A DNA stretch of 64,000 bases, from contig JAKSZP010000190.1 of NCBI GenBank assembly GCA_022478985.1, positions 87,253 through 151,252 on the forward strand, written 5' to 3'. The stretch's first letter is position 1; each line of letters opens with the position of its first letter. The DNA is from Massospora cicadina (lineage: Eukaryota; Entomophthoromycota; Entomophthoromycetes; Entomophthorales; Entomophthoraceae). Positions 1 to 10,845 of the stretch are shown piece by piece. Under the pieces are notes generated by a model that saw only the letters and a program-made list of their open reading frames with translations, did not search any database and was not told the DNA's origin. Made by a program: the position numbers and the translations under genes.

Positions 1-530
1 CAAACCAGATATTAGTTCATTATACAAAGTATTAGGGGAGGTGGGTGGGTAGGCTTGAGAATTGAACCACAAGAGTTGTGTCATCAGGCAACTGGGTGTG
101 AGTTGTTGGGATAGGGGTTTCCTGGAACACTAGAGGAATGTTGGTTGCAATTGCAGCATCAGCTTCATAGGTGAAGCTGAGGTCAAAGTATCTCCTTGTA
201 GGGGCGGAAGTCAATAAAGCCTACAGGTGCATAAGCGCCTGGGCTAATTCTATGATTTGTTTGTCATTGTAGGGAAACAAGTTGCCATATTCAACCCAGA
301 GGCCAAATCACATCTTGCTTCAGGGGAGCGCAATGGGGCTGAGGCACCGACTGGGAACGTGCAAGGTGGAGGGAGAGATCCTTGAGGGAACGTATCAACC
401 CGAGGCGTTGGGGGGCTGGTCATTCTAGTTTGAAAGCATTTTCTTGCTAGGCGGAAGATGCTGGGGGCTTCCCCACTGCCCCATTTTAAAGCAGCGGGTG
501 GTAAGGCTGAGGACATTGGGTTTTGCTGTG
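1..530 (-). pseudogene. Relic of repeat G: LINE ORF1-like protein fragment
   Basis: The minus strand encodes a broken protein matching repeat G of 23527-48101 at three places. A PAALKWG-like stretch lies near 480. FGLWVEYGNLFPY lies near 270-307 (FGLWVKYGNLLPY in G). A segment at about 35-170 with EADAAIATNIPLVF and a later TLVVQF matches EADAVAASKLPIIF and TLVVQL in G. Frames change between these blocks and stops are present, so it is dead. The window edge cuts it before the zinc-knuckle part. I infer an RNA-binding ORF1 type protein because the G copy continues into a CCHC-like motif. The exact border with element D on its right is unclear, somewhere in 530-600. Confidence 0.55.
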
Positions 531-675
531 TGTCAGTTTTACAAAGTTGTTTATTTATGCTTTAGTTTTTTTAATTCAAACCAGAAGTGATTATAAGCGA
601 TTAAAAAACGTTATCTTTGCCATAATTATCTTACCTAAAATTCCCACAAGTATACCATTCACCTGTGCCCCATCC
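531..675 (-). pseudogene. Element D integrase, distal fragment
   Basis: Read on the minus strand from 675, the sequence gives VNGILVGILGKI, which resembles the gypsy integrase segment ERVNGTLVKIL that follows the catalytic glutamate. The matching upstream integrase part lies at 15791-16100 on the same strand. The simplest reading is one integrase gene split by element C. Expected downstream integrase and the 3' LTR of D are missing, so D is truncated here against the G relic. No clear target duplication of C was found at 671-675 and 15791-15795. Confidence 0.55.
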
Positions 676-879
676 TGTTGGATTTTTGGCTTGGAAAAAG
701 CCTCTTTAGTGCTTTTTGGCCTCAAATCCTACAATATTTTAAGGGCTTTTCTCACCACAGATATAAAAATAATTAAAACAAAAGAAATAAAAAGTTTAGT
801 GTTTATAGATTTTTTTGGGCGCCACGTGGGGTTAAAAGAGAAAACACACTTAATAAATTGATAAAAGTATTTAGAACGT
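676..879 (-). repeat. Element C 3' LTR, terminal part left of the LINE
   Basis: This stretch aligns closely with 15111-15310 of the 5' LTR, including the shared words TTTTTGGCTTGGAAAAAGC and GCCACGTGG. It is interrupted at 861-879 by LINE-A copy 1 and resumes at 6170. Confidence 0.85.
861..879 (+). repeat. Left target-site duplication of LINE-A copy 1
   Basis: Nineteen bases match 6151-6169 with one A/G difference. This marks where the LINE entered the C LTR. Confidence 0.85.
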
Positions 880-892
880 ACTTTTCTTTCTC

Positions 893-912
893 GTTGCAAT
901 CACTATTGCAAC
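893..912 (+). other. 5' terminal hairpin of LINE-A copy 1
   Basis: Stem GTTGCAA (893-899) pairs with TTGCAAC (906-912) around a 6-base loop, 13 bases from the element start. Copies 2 and 3 carry the same stem at 38100-38119 and 58247-58266. The related element G has a different sequence that forms the same structure. Confidence 0.7.
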
Positions 913-972
913 CTATTCAATTCAAGACTGAATCTAGTTTGATAATCTCACAGAGGAGATTAGTCTGCGCCC

Positions 973-2460
973 ATGTCAGGGAGCAGTTGGGCAAGCAAGG
1001 TAAGAGGAGCAGGTGGAAGGCCCATGGCCTCCAACGTTTGAAAACACCCCAGAGAATCTGGCGGAATTGACAAAAATACTAAGAAACCAGCGGTCACTAT
1101 TTCCCTGGAGATACTCGCATGGCAAGCATGATGCAACCAGTACATCAACACGCCACACTCCCAGCCACTTTCGTTGGTGGAATTTGGAGTCTGCGTGTTT
1201 CTGGACATCCAAAAAATGGCCTTATGGGAAAAAATTTTGTGAAGATGTACACACAATTTTCCCAACCGCGGTGTACGTTGCACCTCACTTAATGTCACGC
1301 AGTTGGCTGGACCTAGGTTTTGAAAGCGAAATGGCAGCAGATGAGGCTGCAGCGGTGCGCGTAGTGGTCGACCTCCCCAAAGGGCAATGGGTCATCAAAA
1401 CTAAATGCACCAGATGGACAAAATCAAACCAAATTTTCCTCACATTTGACTTTTTGCCTACTACAGTAAAACGTGACAATTTGGAACAACACCTGAAAGA
1501 TGGTCTCGCCATATATGGCAAAATACAATCTTTTGAAATGCAACGCTTCACGCTGATGCCACACCTGTGCACCGGCAAAGCCATCGCAGTTCTGACCCCA
1601 ACTGAGGAGATCACGAAGGACCTAACCCAGATCCCACACTCCACTTTTATTGATATCACAGGGCATGGCTCACCCACCCATTCTGGGTGACCATGGACAG
1701 CGCGCCCCCCATTTGCACCCACTGTGACGCATTTGGCCATAAGGCACATGTATGCCCCACCAAGGAGGGCGTCACATTCCAAGAGCACCCCTCGGCAGCC
1801 ATGGCCAGTGGAGAGGCGCACTACGAACCAACCACAAGCACCAAGGAGGCCTTCCCATGGGGAGCACAAGGCTGCTACCTACTGGTAAAGCTATCTCCCC
1901 ACAAGAGCGGAAGCAGGCCAAGCAGGCCTGTTGGGCCATGGCCAAGGAAGCAGCCAAAGCCTCCACCGCTATCCCACACTCACAACGCCAGGAGGACATG
2001 GAGACCTTCACAGTGGAAGCATCTTGGGAATCCATCAACTAATCAGATTGGGAAGCCCATGCCGAGTGGGCCACTCAATCTGAGGATCTGATGGGAGATT
2101 TGATCTCACCCAATTGTTGCACCCAAGCTCTGATTGAAACTGACTTGGGACCCACCCCAACTGAAAATTTTTTTTGACCTGCTCAACGGTGTACCAAACT
2201 CACCTGCACCGCAAAAAATTCGTCTGACGTCGGGAAAACAAAAAGCTAAGGCTAAAGCCAACGCGACTCTTTCTGCAAAAATCAACAAAAACTCCGATAG
2301 CATTGCTGCTAACACCTGCGCTGCTGTGAAGGCCTGCGGGGATCTAGAAGAGGATGGTGGGCCCAGGTGCCCACCCCTCGCACCTAAGGTGCAATGGGGA
2401 AACCTTCACCATAGGGACGTTGAATATCGCTGGACTCAAGGCCTCCCCATCCTGGGCTAG
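973..2460 (+). pseudogene. LINE-A copy 1 ORF1 (CCHC RNA-binding protein), broken
   Basis: ORF1 proteins of such LINEs bind the element RNA and form the ribonucleoprotein. The start at 973 opens MSGSSWASK, shared with the other copies (38180 and 58327). The central part (about 1330-1680) reads ADEAAAVRVVVDLPKGQW, then LPTTVKRDNLEQHLKDGL, then MPHLCTGKAIAVL. A zinc knuckle CTHCDAFGHKAHVC spans 1714-1755. The C-terminal part is lysine- and alanine-rich (KQKAKAKANATL). At least four frame shifts or stops break it. The last codons overlap the ORF2 start. Its stop is displaced compared with copy 3, because CAA replaces TGA at 2392-2394, so the frame runs on to 2460. Confidence 0.8.
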
Positions 2461-5400
2461 GAAACTGAGTTTTTTACAACACAATTTACCCGTGGATATC
2501 CTGGCCATCCAGGAGTCCCACTGTCCACGAGGTTCTGAGGAAGCTTGGAAAACAATGCTACTCCCATCTCTATCCTTTTGGTCAATGCACTGTAGGGTTC
2601 TAATTCAGAAAAATAATTTTTTCAAATTTTTATCCTCAGAAACATTCCTAAATGGCCAAGTGCTTGTTGTCACCTTCTCGTGGGCTGACGTAGCACATGC
2701 AATTGTCAACATCTATGCCCCAAACTGTGCACGCGAGCGTGTGTGTGTGTGTGTCTCATCAGTCTAGTCCCTCCCACTACCCCAGACTCCTTCATAGTCG
2801 GTGACATGAACTGTTGGCTAAACACACCAACGGACCGGTGGCCTTCCTCACCCCATGCCCCCCAGGGTCACGTAGAACTACACGTTCTATAGGCCACCCT
2901 CAGGTTAATGGATGTGCTGCCACAGCATGCCCCACTGCTCAAAAACATGACATGGCCCCACGTCCACAACGGCCAATTAAGGTCCATGACCTGCATTGAC
3001 ATTATTATAATGCTGGCAAAATTCCAACCCCACATCTCCCACTTCAAGACAACAAAATTGGAATTCTCTGACCATCAACTGGTATCGCTAACCTACCACC
3101 TACCTGTCACAGCTGCTAAAGCCCCACATTGGTACAAAATCCGCCCCCGAGCTCAGGTCGCCAGGATTTTCCACGTGGGTAGAAGAGGCAACTATGGCAA
3201 AAAAGTTTGTTGTACCAATTTTGTGCGGACCCCATTTCCACATGGGCAACTTTCAAAGATGACACCATCTGCCACTCTCGCCATCTCTCCTCCAGACGCT
3301 CACGAGCCACATCAGCGGTTATCTCATGTGCTCTGGCAGAATTGGCACACTTAGAGTCCAACATCCCAGTTACAGGATACAGCTCTATATGGGGATAGAA
3401 GTGGGGAGGCAGCTGCCCACCTCAATGCACTCAAAAGACAACACAAACATCGGGTTTGTGTTCAGTACAGGGCCACATGCATCATAAAAGGCGACAAGTG
3501 CACCGCACATTTCTTTAGAAATTTTTTGCACCACGCCAGAGCGTGGCCTGCACACAGGTGCGAAGATTGGATAATTCCATTGCAGATACACCAGCTGAAG
3601 TGGCAATCGAAACGCAACAGTATTACTCCAAGTTGTACCGCTCTGACCTAATTCAGCTGGCTGAAGTGGCAGAATTTCTTGACTGAGCCCACATCTGCTC
3701 CATTTTCCGATACCCAGAAATAATGAATTTGATTACTCCAAACAAATTATGGACAGCCATTCGCGGTGCACCAAACTGAAAATGCCCAGGCCCAGATGGC
3801 ATTCCATATGAGTTCTACAAAAAATATTTCAAATATATATCCCCATTGCTGCTTGCCTCACTTAACCAAAGCCTGATGGAAACGCGCTTCCTACCAGGAG
3901 GACATGAGGCCTTCACTGTCACACTCTTCAAGAAAGGGGATAAGCTAGACTTAGCCAACTGGCACCCCATTTCTCTAACAAACACAGACACCAAAATTTT
4001 AACAAAAATCATGGCTAACCGTTTAGGGACTGTATCATCTGCCGCCATCTCCTAAGAACAATTCAGATTCATCCCCAGAAGGTCGATTTGGGATAACGTG
4101 CACTCTGTGGCTAATATATGTCAGTCCACAGCCTCTGGGGCACTTGTATTCTTGGACTAACAAAAGGCCTATGATAGAGTAAACTGGGAATACCTCAGGG
4201 CCTGCCTCCATCAATTCCGCCTACCCCCTCGCTACATCAACTGGGTAATGCTGCTCACAGAATATGCAACAATGGCAGTGCGTGGCCCTGGCTTCCTAAC
4301 GGAAGTAGTCCTCCCTCAAAGGGGCTTGCGACAAGGGGACCCCCTCAGCCCACTCTTATACAACTTCAGCCTTGACCCACTACTGCAAATGTGAATGCCC
4401 AACTCACTGGGGTCCACGTGCCAGGCCAAGCCCCAGTCAAGATAATAGCGTTCGCAGATGATTGTGTGGTGGGGGTGTCTAATAATCAAGATGCACGCAC
4501 TCTTGAAGCTCTCATCCAGGAGTATTCCCAGGTAAGCAACGCGGCACTGAACGCTTCCAAAACCAAAATCATCCTCCTTGGTCAGTTTCAGAACTGCTGG
4601 ACCCCAGAAATTAGTTCCCAACCCAGCCCATCTACTCGCCCACGTCCTCGCCCTACTAATTCAAAACACACCGCCCCACCGGTGCTCCCCTTCGTGCCAC
4701 GTCCTACCATAGGACCAGTACGCCATCTGGGCGTGTGGATGGAGGCAGGCGGATATGCGTCAGCAGTAATGGAGTGCCGTATTCTGGATAATGTGACGAA
4801 GCAAATCGCCTCTCTCAGAGCCCACCCTACTTCCCTTACTGGCAGGATTTTTTAGCCAACTCCATGCTCCTCTCCAAAGTCTGGTTTGGAGCCCATGCCA
4901 TCCCCTTCTCCCCAAGCTTCTACAAATCCTTGTACGCCTTGCTGCAAGGGTGGCTATGGTCAGGCCGCCCACCACTAGTGCGGCTAGAGGCCATGTTTGG
5001 CCCTCAACATCATGGTGGCATGGGCCTGCTTGACTTCAAAGCCCATGCCACCAAGATCCTGGGTACCTGGATTGTGGCCGTCACCACCCCTACACTCCCT
5101 CCCAACACTGGTCCCGTGCAGCCCACTCCAACTTCTCCCGCGCCTTGGGCCTCAACAATCCATCGAACCCCCACTCCCTGATGAAATACCTCGCTTCACA
5201 TACATCAGCCACAGGTCCTCACGGGACTAAAACCCACTACAAACGAATCCTCCTCTCCATGAGGAGCGCTGAGTGGAGAATTCGTATTAGCAGACATACA
5301 ACCCAAAGAGGCCGCCCCTCTCCTCAGTTCACACAAGAGGTACAGGGGCTACCCATCCATGATGGCGTGATCCCCATTCGACCCCATGTCCTATCCAGGG

Positions 5401-6016
5401 TGGACTACCTGAACATGATGGACATCACTTACTCCATTGAGACCCCAAAAAATATCTGGAAATATGTACACCATCCTCTGTTGCAACCTCAAGTCTGCTC
5501 CCATGAGTGGCGCTGCCTGAGGCGGGTGTATCGTACAGCTGAGCGCTCTAACGCTTTACACTCATCCTGTGTCATGTGTGGCCAGTATGGAACGCTGTTT
5601 CACCGCCTGGAGAAGTGCCCTACCTCTAAAGTGATATGGCGCGAAGTTCAACGTCTTCTGGGTCAGGATCAAACGCATCCCTTCAGTCTGTCAAGAGATA
5701 TGTTCGCTCTATCAATGGCTTTCCCCTTCTGCCCTCCCTTCGTGCTTTGGTGGTTGCAATAGCCATGTGGACCATCCACACGATTGTCTTAGATGCCATC
5801 GCAGGCTCCACCCCCACCCTCCCAGAAGCGGTACACAGATTTCGGTCACATTTGGTGGACCACTTTCAAGCGTGGATGTTTGGGTACCTCCCACCGCGTC
5901 GCTGACAGCTGGTCTCTTCCTGGTTCCCAGTCTGGTTCATCAAATCAGACCCCTTCCTCCACACGTGCTCAATTGTGGCTATGGCCCCTTCACACGTTTC
6001 CTCCCCCTCCCCATAA
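2394..6016 (+). pseudogene. LINE-A copy 1 ORF2 (APE endonuclease, RT, zinc knuckle), broken
   Basis: ORF2 would nick the target and reverse-transcribe the element RNA. The APE part (about 2400-3110) shows LNIAGLKASPSWARKL, DILAIQESHC with the catalytic glutamate, VGDMNCWLN, and SDHQLVSLTYH. The RT part (about 3770-4600) shows CPGPDGIPYEFYKKYF, LFKKGDKLDLANWHPIS, LRQGDPLSPLLYN and FADDCVVGVS, so the catalytic aspartates are kept. The C-terminal knuckle near 5570-5620 reads CVMCGQYGTLFHRLEKC. Many stops, including in LDQQKAYDRV where the first glutamine codon is TAA, and several frameshifts make it inactive. A GT run replaces conserved sequence at 2739-2754. Confidence 0.85.
2739..2754 (+). repeat. 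(GT)8 microsatellite inside ORF2
   Basis: Sixteen bases of GT repeat replace the codons that read RQEFFSL in copy 2. This is a local expansion in one LINE copy that broke the endonuclease frame. Confidence 0.9.
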
Positions 6017-6150
6017 GTGGCGTTCCCGCTGGCAACAAGAGATAGCATCGCTTCTCTGGGGTGCCTCCCCTGGTACTAAGTTTTGTCTCTTCTGAGTCAT
6101 ATTCGGAAGTGTCTGTCCCATGGTTGGCCTTCCCCGCAATAAATTTAAAA

Positions 6151-6169
6151 ATAAAAGTATTTAAAACGT
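6151..6169 (+). repeat. Right target-site duplication of LINE-A copy 1
   Basis: It matches 861-879 at 18 of 19 bases. The C LTR resumes directly after it. Confidence 0.85.
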
Positions 6170-6647
6170 TGAGGCTCAAAATTTGGATAGCTTAGTAAAT
6201 TCCAAATTAGTTAATGTGAGCTGTTAACCTATTAAATTTCTCGAACTTGCCTCATTTTGAGCAGAATGGCCAATTGAGGGTTGGAAACAGTTAGGACAAG
6301 TCTATTAGGTAATCTTTTTATATATTTAACCCAATCAATAGGCTGGAAAATTTCTTTGTTTGGTTGGACCCCTTCTGATCCTATATGAGGGGCCAGTTTC
6401 CGCAGTGTAACCTTTACTAAACTAGACAAAGATAGGGAAGGTGCCTCCGCTGAACTCCCCAATTTCAGCTGACAGTTCAGTGCAATCACAACTGCCCAAA
6501 CTTGGTTTGGTTGCCCGATCTTTTGTAGAAGTGTTACCCTGATTTTTGGGATTCCACTAGGAATCAACCAGTGTCTTTTGGATGATATTCAAATTATTTT
6601 CCTCAAAACCACTCTTATCATTATATTGGACTTGTAATTGTCCGACA
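6170..6647 (-). repeat. Element C 3' LTR, remainder
   Basis: It aligns with 15312-15790, for example GGCCAATTGAGGGTTG and GGTAATCTTTTTA. It ends at 6647 with the minus-strand LTR start TGTCGGACAA. A G/A-rich stretch at 6648-6675 of the minus strand is the candidate polypurine tract. Confidence 0.85.
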
Positions 6648-6749
6648 TTACTCCTTTTAAGAGTGGTAGGGGGAGAATAAGGGCGTAAAAACTGGCCATG
6701 GACTTGGTTAATGGTGACTCTGGAAGCAAGGGATTTGATAGATTACTCA

Positions 6750-7690
6750 TCCCCTCGCTTGTATGTGACCAAAGATGGCTTTAACAGATAAAATCAAGCT
6801 TTTCACTTCTAGGAGTGTTGTAATTGTGATAATACAATACTAAGTTAGCTACTTGGAAGGAAGGGAGAGGGACACAGAGCTCATTAGCTGCTTTGCCTTC
6901 TTTTGTGACTGTCTTAGCCAAGTTAGTCATAGCTTCCTCTTGTAGTTGGATAATGTGTTGGGCCAACTTATTCATGGCTTTCTCCGGGTCATTTCTGTCA
7001 AGTAAAATAGCTTTGGCTATTAGAGCTGGTACCCAGGTTCTTGGCCATACAACACACAGAAAGGGGACATCTTTAGGATGCTATGGTAACAATTTGGTAA
7101 GCCATGAGGGCACTGGGTAAGTAAAGATCTTAGTGGAGAGGATCTGAAGTGGCCATTTTGCGGAGTATTGAAATCAGGGTTCCGTTAACTCTTTCTACAG
7201 CACCATTTGTGGAGGGGTTATACAGGGATGAGAAAAGTTGTTGCGCTCCTATGGAGGTGGCAAGGAGCTTCACCACTTGGGAGGTAAAAAGTTTTCCATT
7301 ATCACATAGGAGGACCTAGGGGCACACATGCCGGGTGAAAATGTATTTGTGTAAGAAGGTGGCCGTGGCTTTAGCACTTTGAGAGGGAGAGCTACAGCTT
7401 CAACCCATTTGGTGAAATGATCAATACCAACTAAGATATAGCGATTGCCACCTGTGGTTTGAGGAAGAGGACCTACCACATCCAAACTTATGGTGTGAAA
7501 GAGTTGTTGAGGCTTTGTAGGTTGATACTGATAACAGGCCTTAAAGCTGGATTGTTTTTTACAGGTCAGGCATGCATCCAAAACTTTGGTTGTGGTTTCC
7601 AAGATGCCCTCCCAGTAGTATTGCTCTTTCACCACTCATATGTTTTGTGTACTCCGCCATGGCCCATGATAGTGTGGGACTCCAAAATGA
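6750..7690 (-). pseudogene. Element C integrase, broken
   Basis: The integrase would insert the cDNA into DNA. The zinc-binding N-terminal part shows YYWEGILETTTKVLDACLTCKKQ (CX2C pair) near 7540-7630. The core shows SLDVVGPLPQTTGGNRYILVG with the first aspartate, FTKWVEAVALPL, DNGKLF with the second aspartate near 7290, and NGAVERVNGTL with the glutamate near 7190. The C-terminal tail FQVANLVLYYHNY lies at 6790-6870. The blocks lie in different frames with stops between them, so the gene is dead, but the three catalytic residues are still visible. Confidence 0.85.
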
Positions 7691-7799
7691 CAGGAACTCG
7701 CTCTGACAGCTGGAGATAGGACAACTAATTTACTCCTACTTTCTTATATAACTTCCCATTTTCCACCTTGGTGTTGCGGGAGTGTTAAGCTAGCATTTT

Positions 7800-8251
7800 T
7801 TATACTGGTTCATTTTCATCAGCCCATGCATCTGGAGTCATGATGAGATCACGTAGTCTCTCAGCTTCACTATTGTCTAAGTAAAGAACGGGCAGCCATG
7901 TTATCCCATCTAAATTCGTGTGGTGCGTTCCTTCCCAATGCTCAACAGTTATATCATAATGCTGGAGCTTAAGAGCCCAGCAAGCCAACCGCCTCGTGGG
8001 GTCTTTCATCTTCTGAAACCACTTTAGAGAGGAGTGGTCTGTAATCACTTTAAGAGAGTTTCATATAGGAATGGGCGGTATTGTTTGACAACGAGCAGGA
8101 CAGCCAAGCACTCCTTCTCCGTGACGCTGTAGTTACGCCCAGCTTTTAAAAACATTTTGCTGAAGTAAGACATGGGATGATCGACCCCATGCTCATCCAA
8201 TTGAGCCAATTCAGCTCCAACAGCGTAGTCAGAAGCATCTGTGAACAACAT
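7800..8251 (-). pseudogene. Element C RNase H domain
   Basis: This is the RNase H1-type domain of gypsy pol, which degrades the RNA of the RNA:DNA hybrid. LFTDASDYAVGAELAQLDEHG carries the first aspartate and TEKECLAVLLVV the glutamate. TDHSSLKWFQKMKD carries another aspartate, and HHTNLDGITWLP is the usual domain end. Two overlapping frames (8045-8251 and 7800-8048) cover it, so a single frameshift separates them. It is the best-kept pol part of element C. Confidence 0.88.
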
Positions 8252-8359
8252 GAAGGGTTTGCTGTAGTCAGGGTGGCGGAGTATTGGATTTTTTGCAAGA
8301 GCACCTTCAGAGTCTCAAATTCGGCCTGTTGTTCAGCACCCCAATGGAAGGGGATTTCT

Positions 8360-9482
8360 TAGACAGGAGGCGGACAAGGGGTTCGCTGAGCTGGACAAAT
8401 TTTAGGATAAATTGATGGCAGTACCCCATCATGCCCAAGAATACTTGGATGTCGTGAAGAATTATGGGCGCAGACATCTTTAATATGGCTTCAACTTTAT
8501 CTTGAAGTGGTTGTATCCATCTTCTGAGATAGCGTTTCCAAAAAAATCCAGCTTAATATGGAAAAAGGTACATTTGGAGGGCTTTAGTTTGATATTAGAT
8601 GCCCATAAGCGTTGAAACACCTCCTTTAGATGTGCGGGGTGTTAAAGAAAGTCTTGGAGAAAACTGTGATTTCATCAAGATAGACAATCACGCAACTCAG
8701 TTAGAGATCCTGGAGAATGTGATCCATCACCCGTTGGAAAGTGGCAGGCGCGTTACACAACCCTTGTGGTAGTCAGGTAGGTTGGAAGAGACCCTCATTG
8801 CAAATATGAGCACAATTCTCCTGTTTTTGTGGAGAAAGGTCCATTTGCCAATAATCACTAGCCGGGTCCATGACTGAAAAGAACTTGGACCCAGAGAGTT
8901 GGGCCAGAGCGTCATCAATGCGAGGGATAGGATACCTATCCTTCTTGGAGAGGTTGTTTAATCTGCAGTAGTCCATCACTACCTGATGACATCCATTCTT
9001 CATTTTAATTTATAAGAATGGGGATGACCAAGGGCTTTTTGACGGCACCAACAATCCAGCATCCAGCAGCTGTTTAAGCTCCGTCCGCATCTGTAGCTCC
9101 TCAACAAATGATTTGCAGTAGGGTTTGGATTGAATGGGTCTAGCATCCCCAACGTCAATAGTATGCGTCCACCCCTTCATGTGCCCATAGTCATAGTCAG
9201 AATAAAAAAAAGGTTGCTGTAGGCCTTGAGTAGGGTGTAGAATTTATCCAACTCAGCTGGGGTTAGTTCATTGGAGATGTGAACAGTAGGCAAAGTACAT
9301 AATGATTGGTTGGCAGGTAAACCCATATCAGCTGTAGACCCAATACAGTGGACTTTATTGATGTCCTCAATTGCTATCAGCAGGCCTCTGTCAATTTCCT
9401 GATGCTTTTTTAGCACCATATCCTTCTTGGTGAGATTCCCTAGCAGAAGGTTGATAGGCTGATGATAGGCGGGGCCTAACAC
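8360..9482 (-). pseudogene. Element C reverse transcriptase, broken
   Basis: The fingers and palm read KNGCHQVVMDYCRLNN, KKDRYPIPRIDDALAQL and FSVMDPASDYWQMDL at 8773-9003. The catalytic box near 8680 reads IVYLDEITVFSKTF, where gypsy RTs normally have YLDDI, so the second aspartate is glutamate here. Thumb-like sequence follows towards 8400. A linker at 9177-9482 (MLGPAYHQPINLLLGNLTKKDMVL and on) precedes it. Several frameshifts and stops are present. The protease lies immediately upstream on the same strand. Confidence 0.85.
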
Positions 9483-9628
9483 GCCTGTAAAACTCTGGGC
9501 TCTAAAAGTCTAACCCCATCAATGATAATGAGGTGCAGTAGGCAGTTGTGTGGAATTTTCATGGTAATCTTCATGTCAACTACCCTTTGTCTAAAGCCTT
9601 AATGACCACCTCTTCAGAATCATAGAAA

Positions 9629-9796
9629 GGGATACCCTGAAGGGCGTTTACTGAAGGAGGCAACATTTTTGTATCATGCCTGCCGTGGAGTAATGCAGGA
9701 ATAAGCAGAGGAGGGATACCCTGAAGGGCGTTTACTGAAGGAGGCAACATTTTTGTATCATGCCTGCCGTGGAGTAATGCAGGAATAAGCAGAGGA
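9629..9796 (-). repeat. Perfect 84-bp tandem duplication in element C pol
   Basis: The unit GGGATACCCTGAAGGGCG and on begins at 9629, again at 9713, and its first seven bases recur at 9797. As far as I can read, the two full units are identical. Eighty-four bases equal 28 codons, so the minus-strand frame stays open across both and repeats the peptide beginning IPPLLIPALLHG. Confidence 0.95.
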
Positions 9797-9844
9797 GGGA
9801 TACTCAACTGTTTAAACATAATCACTTTTATTAAGATCATCATT

Positions 9845-10190
9845 AGACTAAATCAGAGGAACCTCATAGTTAAGCAGGGTGAGATAGCCCTGATTCAAAT
9901 TAATAACACCTTCATATTTGAGCATAAATTGGGTTCAAACGAGTAAAACATAGGTATTATTGGTCAAAGCCACTGCTGGAGCTGACAAGAGAAGCTTTTA
10001 AAACGAATGGGCAGGGAATAGTACGCCCTAATGGCATGGGTGTTGTTTGACCTGAAGTTCCAAACTCTTGAGTGTAGTCAAGGTCAGGGGCAAGCTTAAT
10101 TTTCTTAATGAGCTTGGTTGACACAACGTTCACTGGGATCCAATGTCAAGGATAGCTTAACCTGCACTCCATTAACAATGACCTCCACTT
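9845..10190 (-). pseudogene. Element C protease domain, broken
   Basis: A retropepsin-type domain can be read with frame changes: VNGVQVK, then LDIGSPVNVVSTKLIKKI, then DLDYTQEFGTSG and PMPLGRTIPCPF. The normal active-site triplet is Asp-Ser-Gly or Asp-Thr-Gly. Here Asp-Ile-Gly is seen, so a key residue is altered. Elements A and B have the same block with VDSGAPINIVS, which fixes the identity. It lies between gag and RT as expected. Confidence 0.75.
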
Positions 10191-10239
10191 TAGTTAAAGT
10201 ATTACCCAAGGTGGGGGGAAGAGCGAGGACCTCTTTTAG

Positions 10240-10840
10240 ATGAATAGTGGAGGCAAGTCGTTTGGCATTTTTAGGTTTGTTCTCCTGTATAGACTGCAGG
10301 GTATAAAAGCTCTGGGTAGATCAGAGAAATGTGACAATGAGCTGGTCAGCGTCTCTGGAAGTGTCAATAATCTCGAGACCCCTTATTATTTGTTGAAGAT
10401 AAGTTTAACGAGGGATTTTAGCCCAATTAACTCCCTCTGGGTTCAATTGATCTGGTACCTCCACTTCGCCTGAGGCTCCTAAAACATAGTGACCAACATA
10501 TTCATCACCCCTTCAGACTCGTCGTCAGAGGGGTTATCAATGCAGGTTTGGTAGCCCATAGGAGGGAGGGGTAGGTTCAGGACTTCCCTTATGGGATAAT
10601 AGGTCCTGGGGTTGCTCCTCCATCATATTAACTTTTGGGGGAGGCGTTGGATTTGTCACAGCTTGAGTTTCGACCATCAAAGTAGAGGAATGGTGCTTCC
10701 TCATGGAGACAGGTTTCAGACTAGAGTTAGCTGAATGAGAGGTTGAGGGGGATAGCACCATGGAGGTGGCTGCTTTAACTTCATCAGCTTTGGGCCGTTC
10801 AGTAGCTGTGTGCTCTTGTGAAACAGGCGGTTTAGTTCTT
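10240..10840 (-). pseudogene. Element C gag C-terminal or linker region
   Basis: The minus strand at 10537-10840 encodes a low-complexity, proline- and serine-rich stretch (LSPSTSHSANSSLKPVS, then NPTPPPKVNMMEEQ) that looks disordered. It lies between the gag capsid part (12759-13582) and the protease and is cut by the short LTR element at 10846. I see no CCHC knuckle in it. The assignment rests mainly on position. Confidence 0.45.
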
Positions 10841-10845
10841 GTGAC
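10841..10845 (+). repeat. Left 5-bp target duplication (GTGAC) of the short LTR element
   Basis: GTGAC here equals GTGAC at 12754-12758, directly outside the two LTRs. Confidence 0.9.

Larger units (their letters stand above)
880..6150 (+). mobile_element. LINE-A copy 1, full-length non-LTR retrotransposon
   Basis: This is a 5.27-kb element between 19-bp target duplications. It opens with a pyrimidine-rich start and a hairpin (893-912). It carries ORF1 with a CCHC knuckle, then ORF2 with APE endonuclease, RT and a C-terminal CX2CX7HX4C zinc knuckle. It closes with a 3' tail containing CCCATGGTTGGCCTTCCCC and an AATAAATTTAAAA end. Copies 2 (38081-43358) and 3 (58232-63514) are collinear over their full length. 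Copy 1 is the most damaged of the three, with many stops and frameshifts. The architecture suggests a fungal APE-type LINE of the Tad1/I-like group. I see no RNase H domain after the RT. Confidence 0.9.

Noticed and set aside
1285..1869. Long minus-strand open frames inside LINE-A ORF1 (also 38629-39012, 58865-59152, 59242-59673)
   Set aside because: They mirror the real ORF1 on the other strand and recur only because the three copies are homologous; no domain is seen.
9629..9803. Possible CRISPR-like or satellite array
   Set aside because: Only two adjoining identical units without spacers, in frame within a pol gene; it is a simple tandem duplication.
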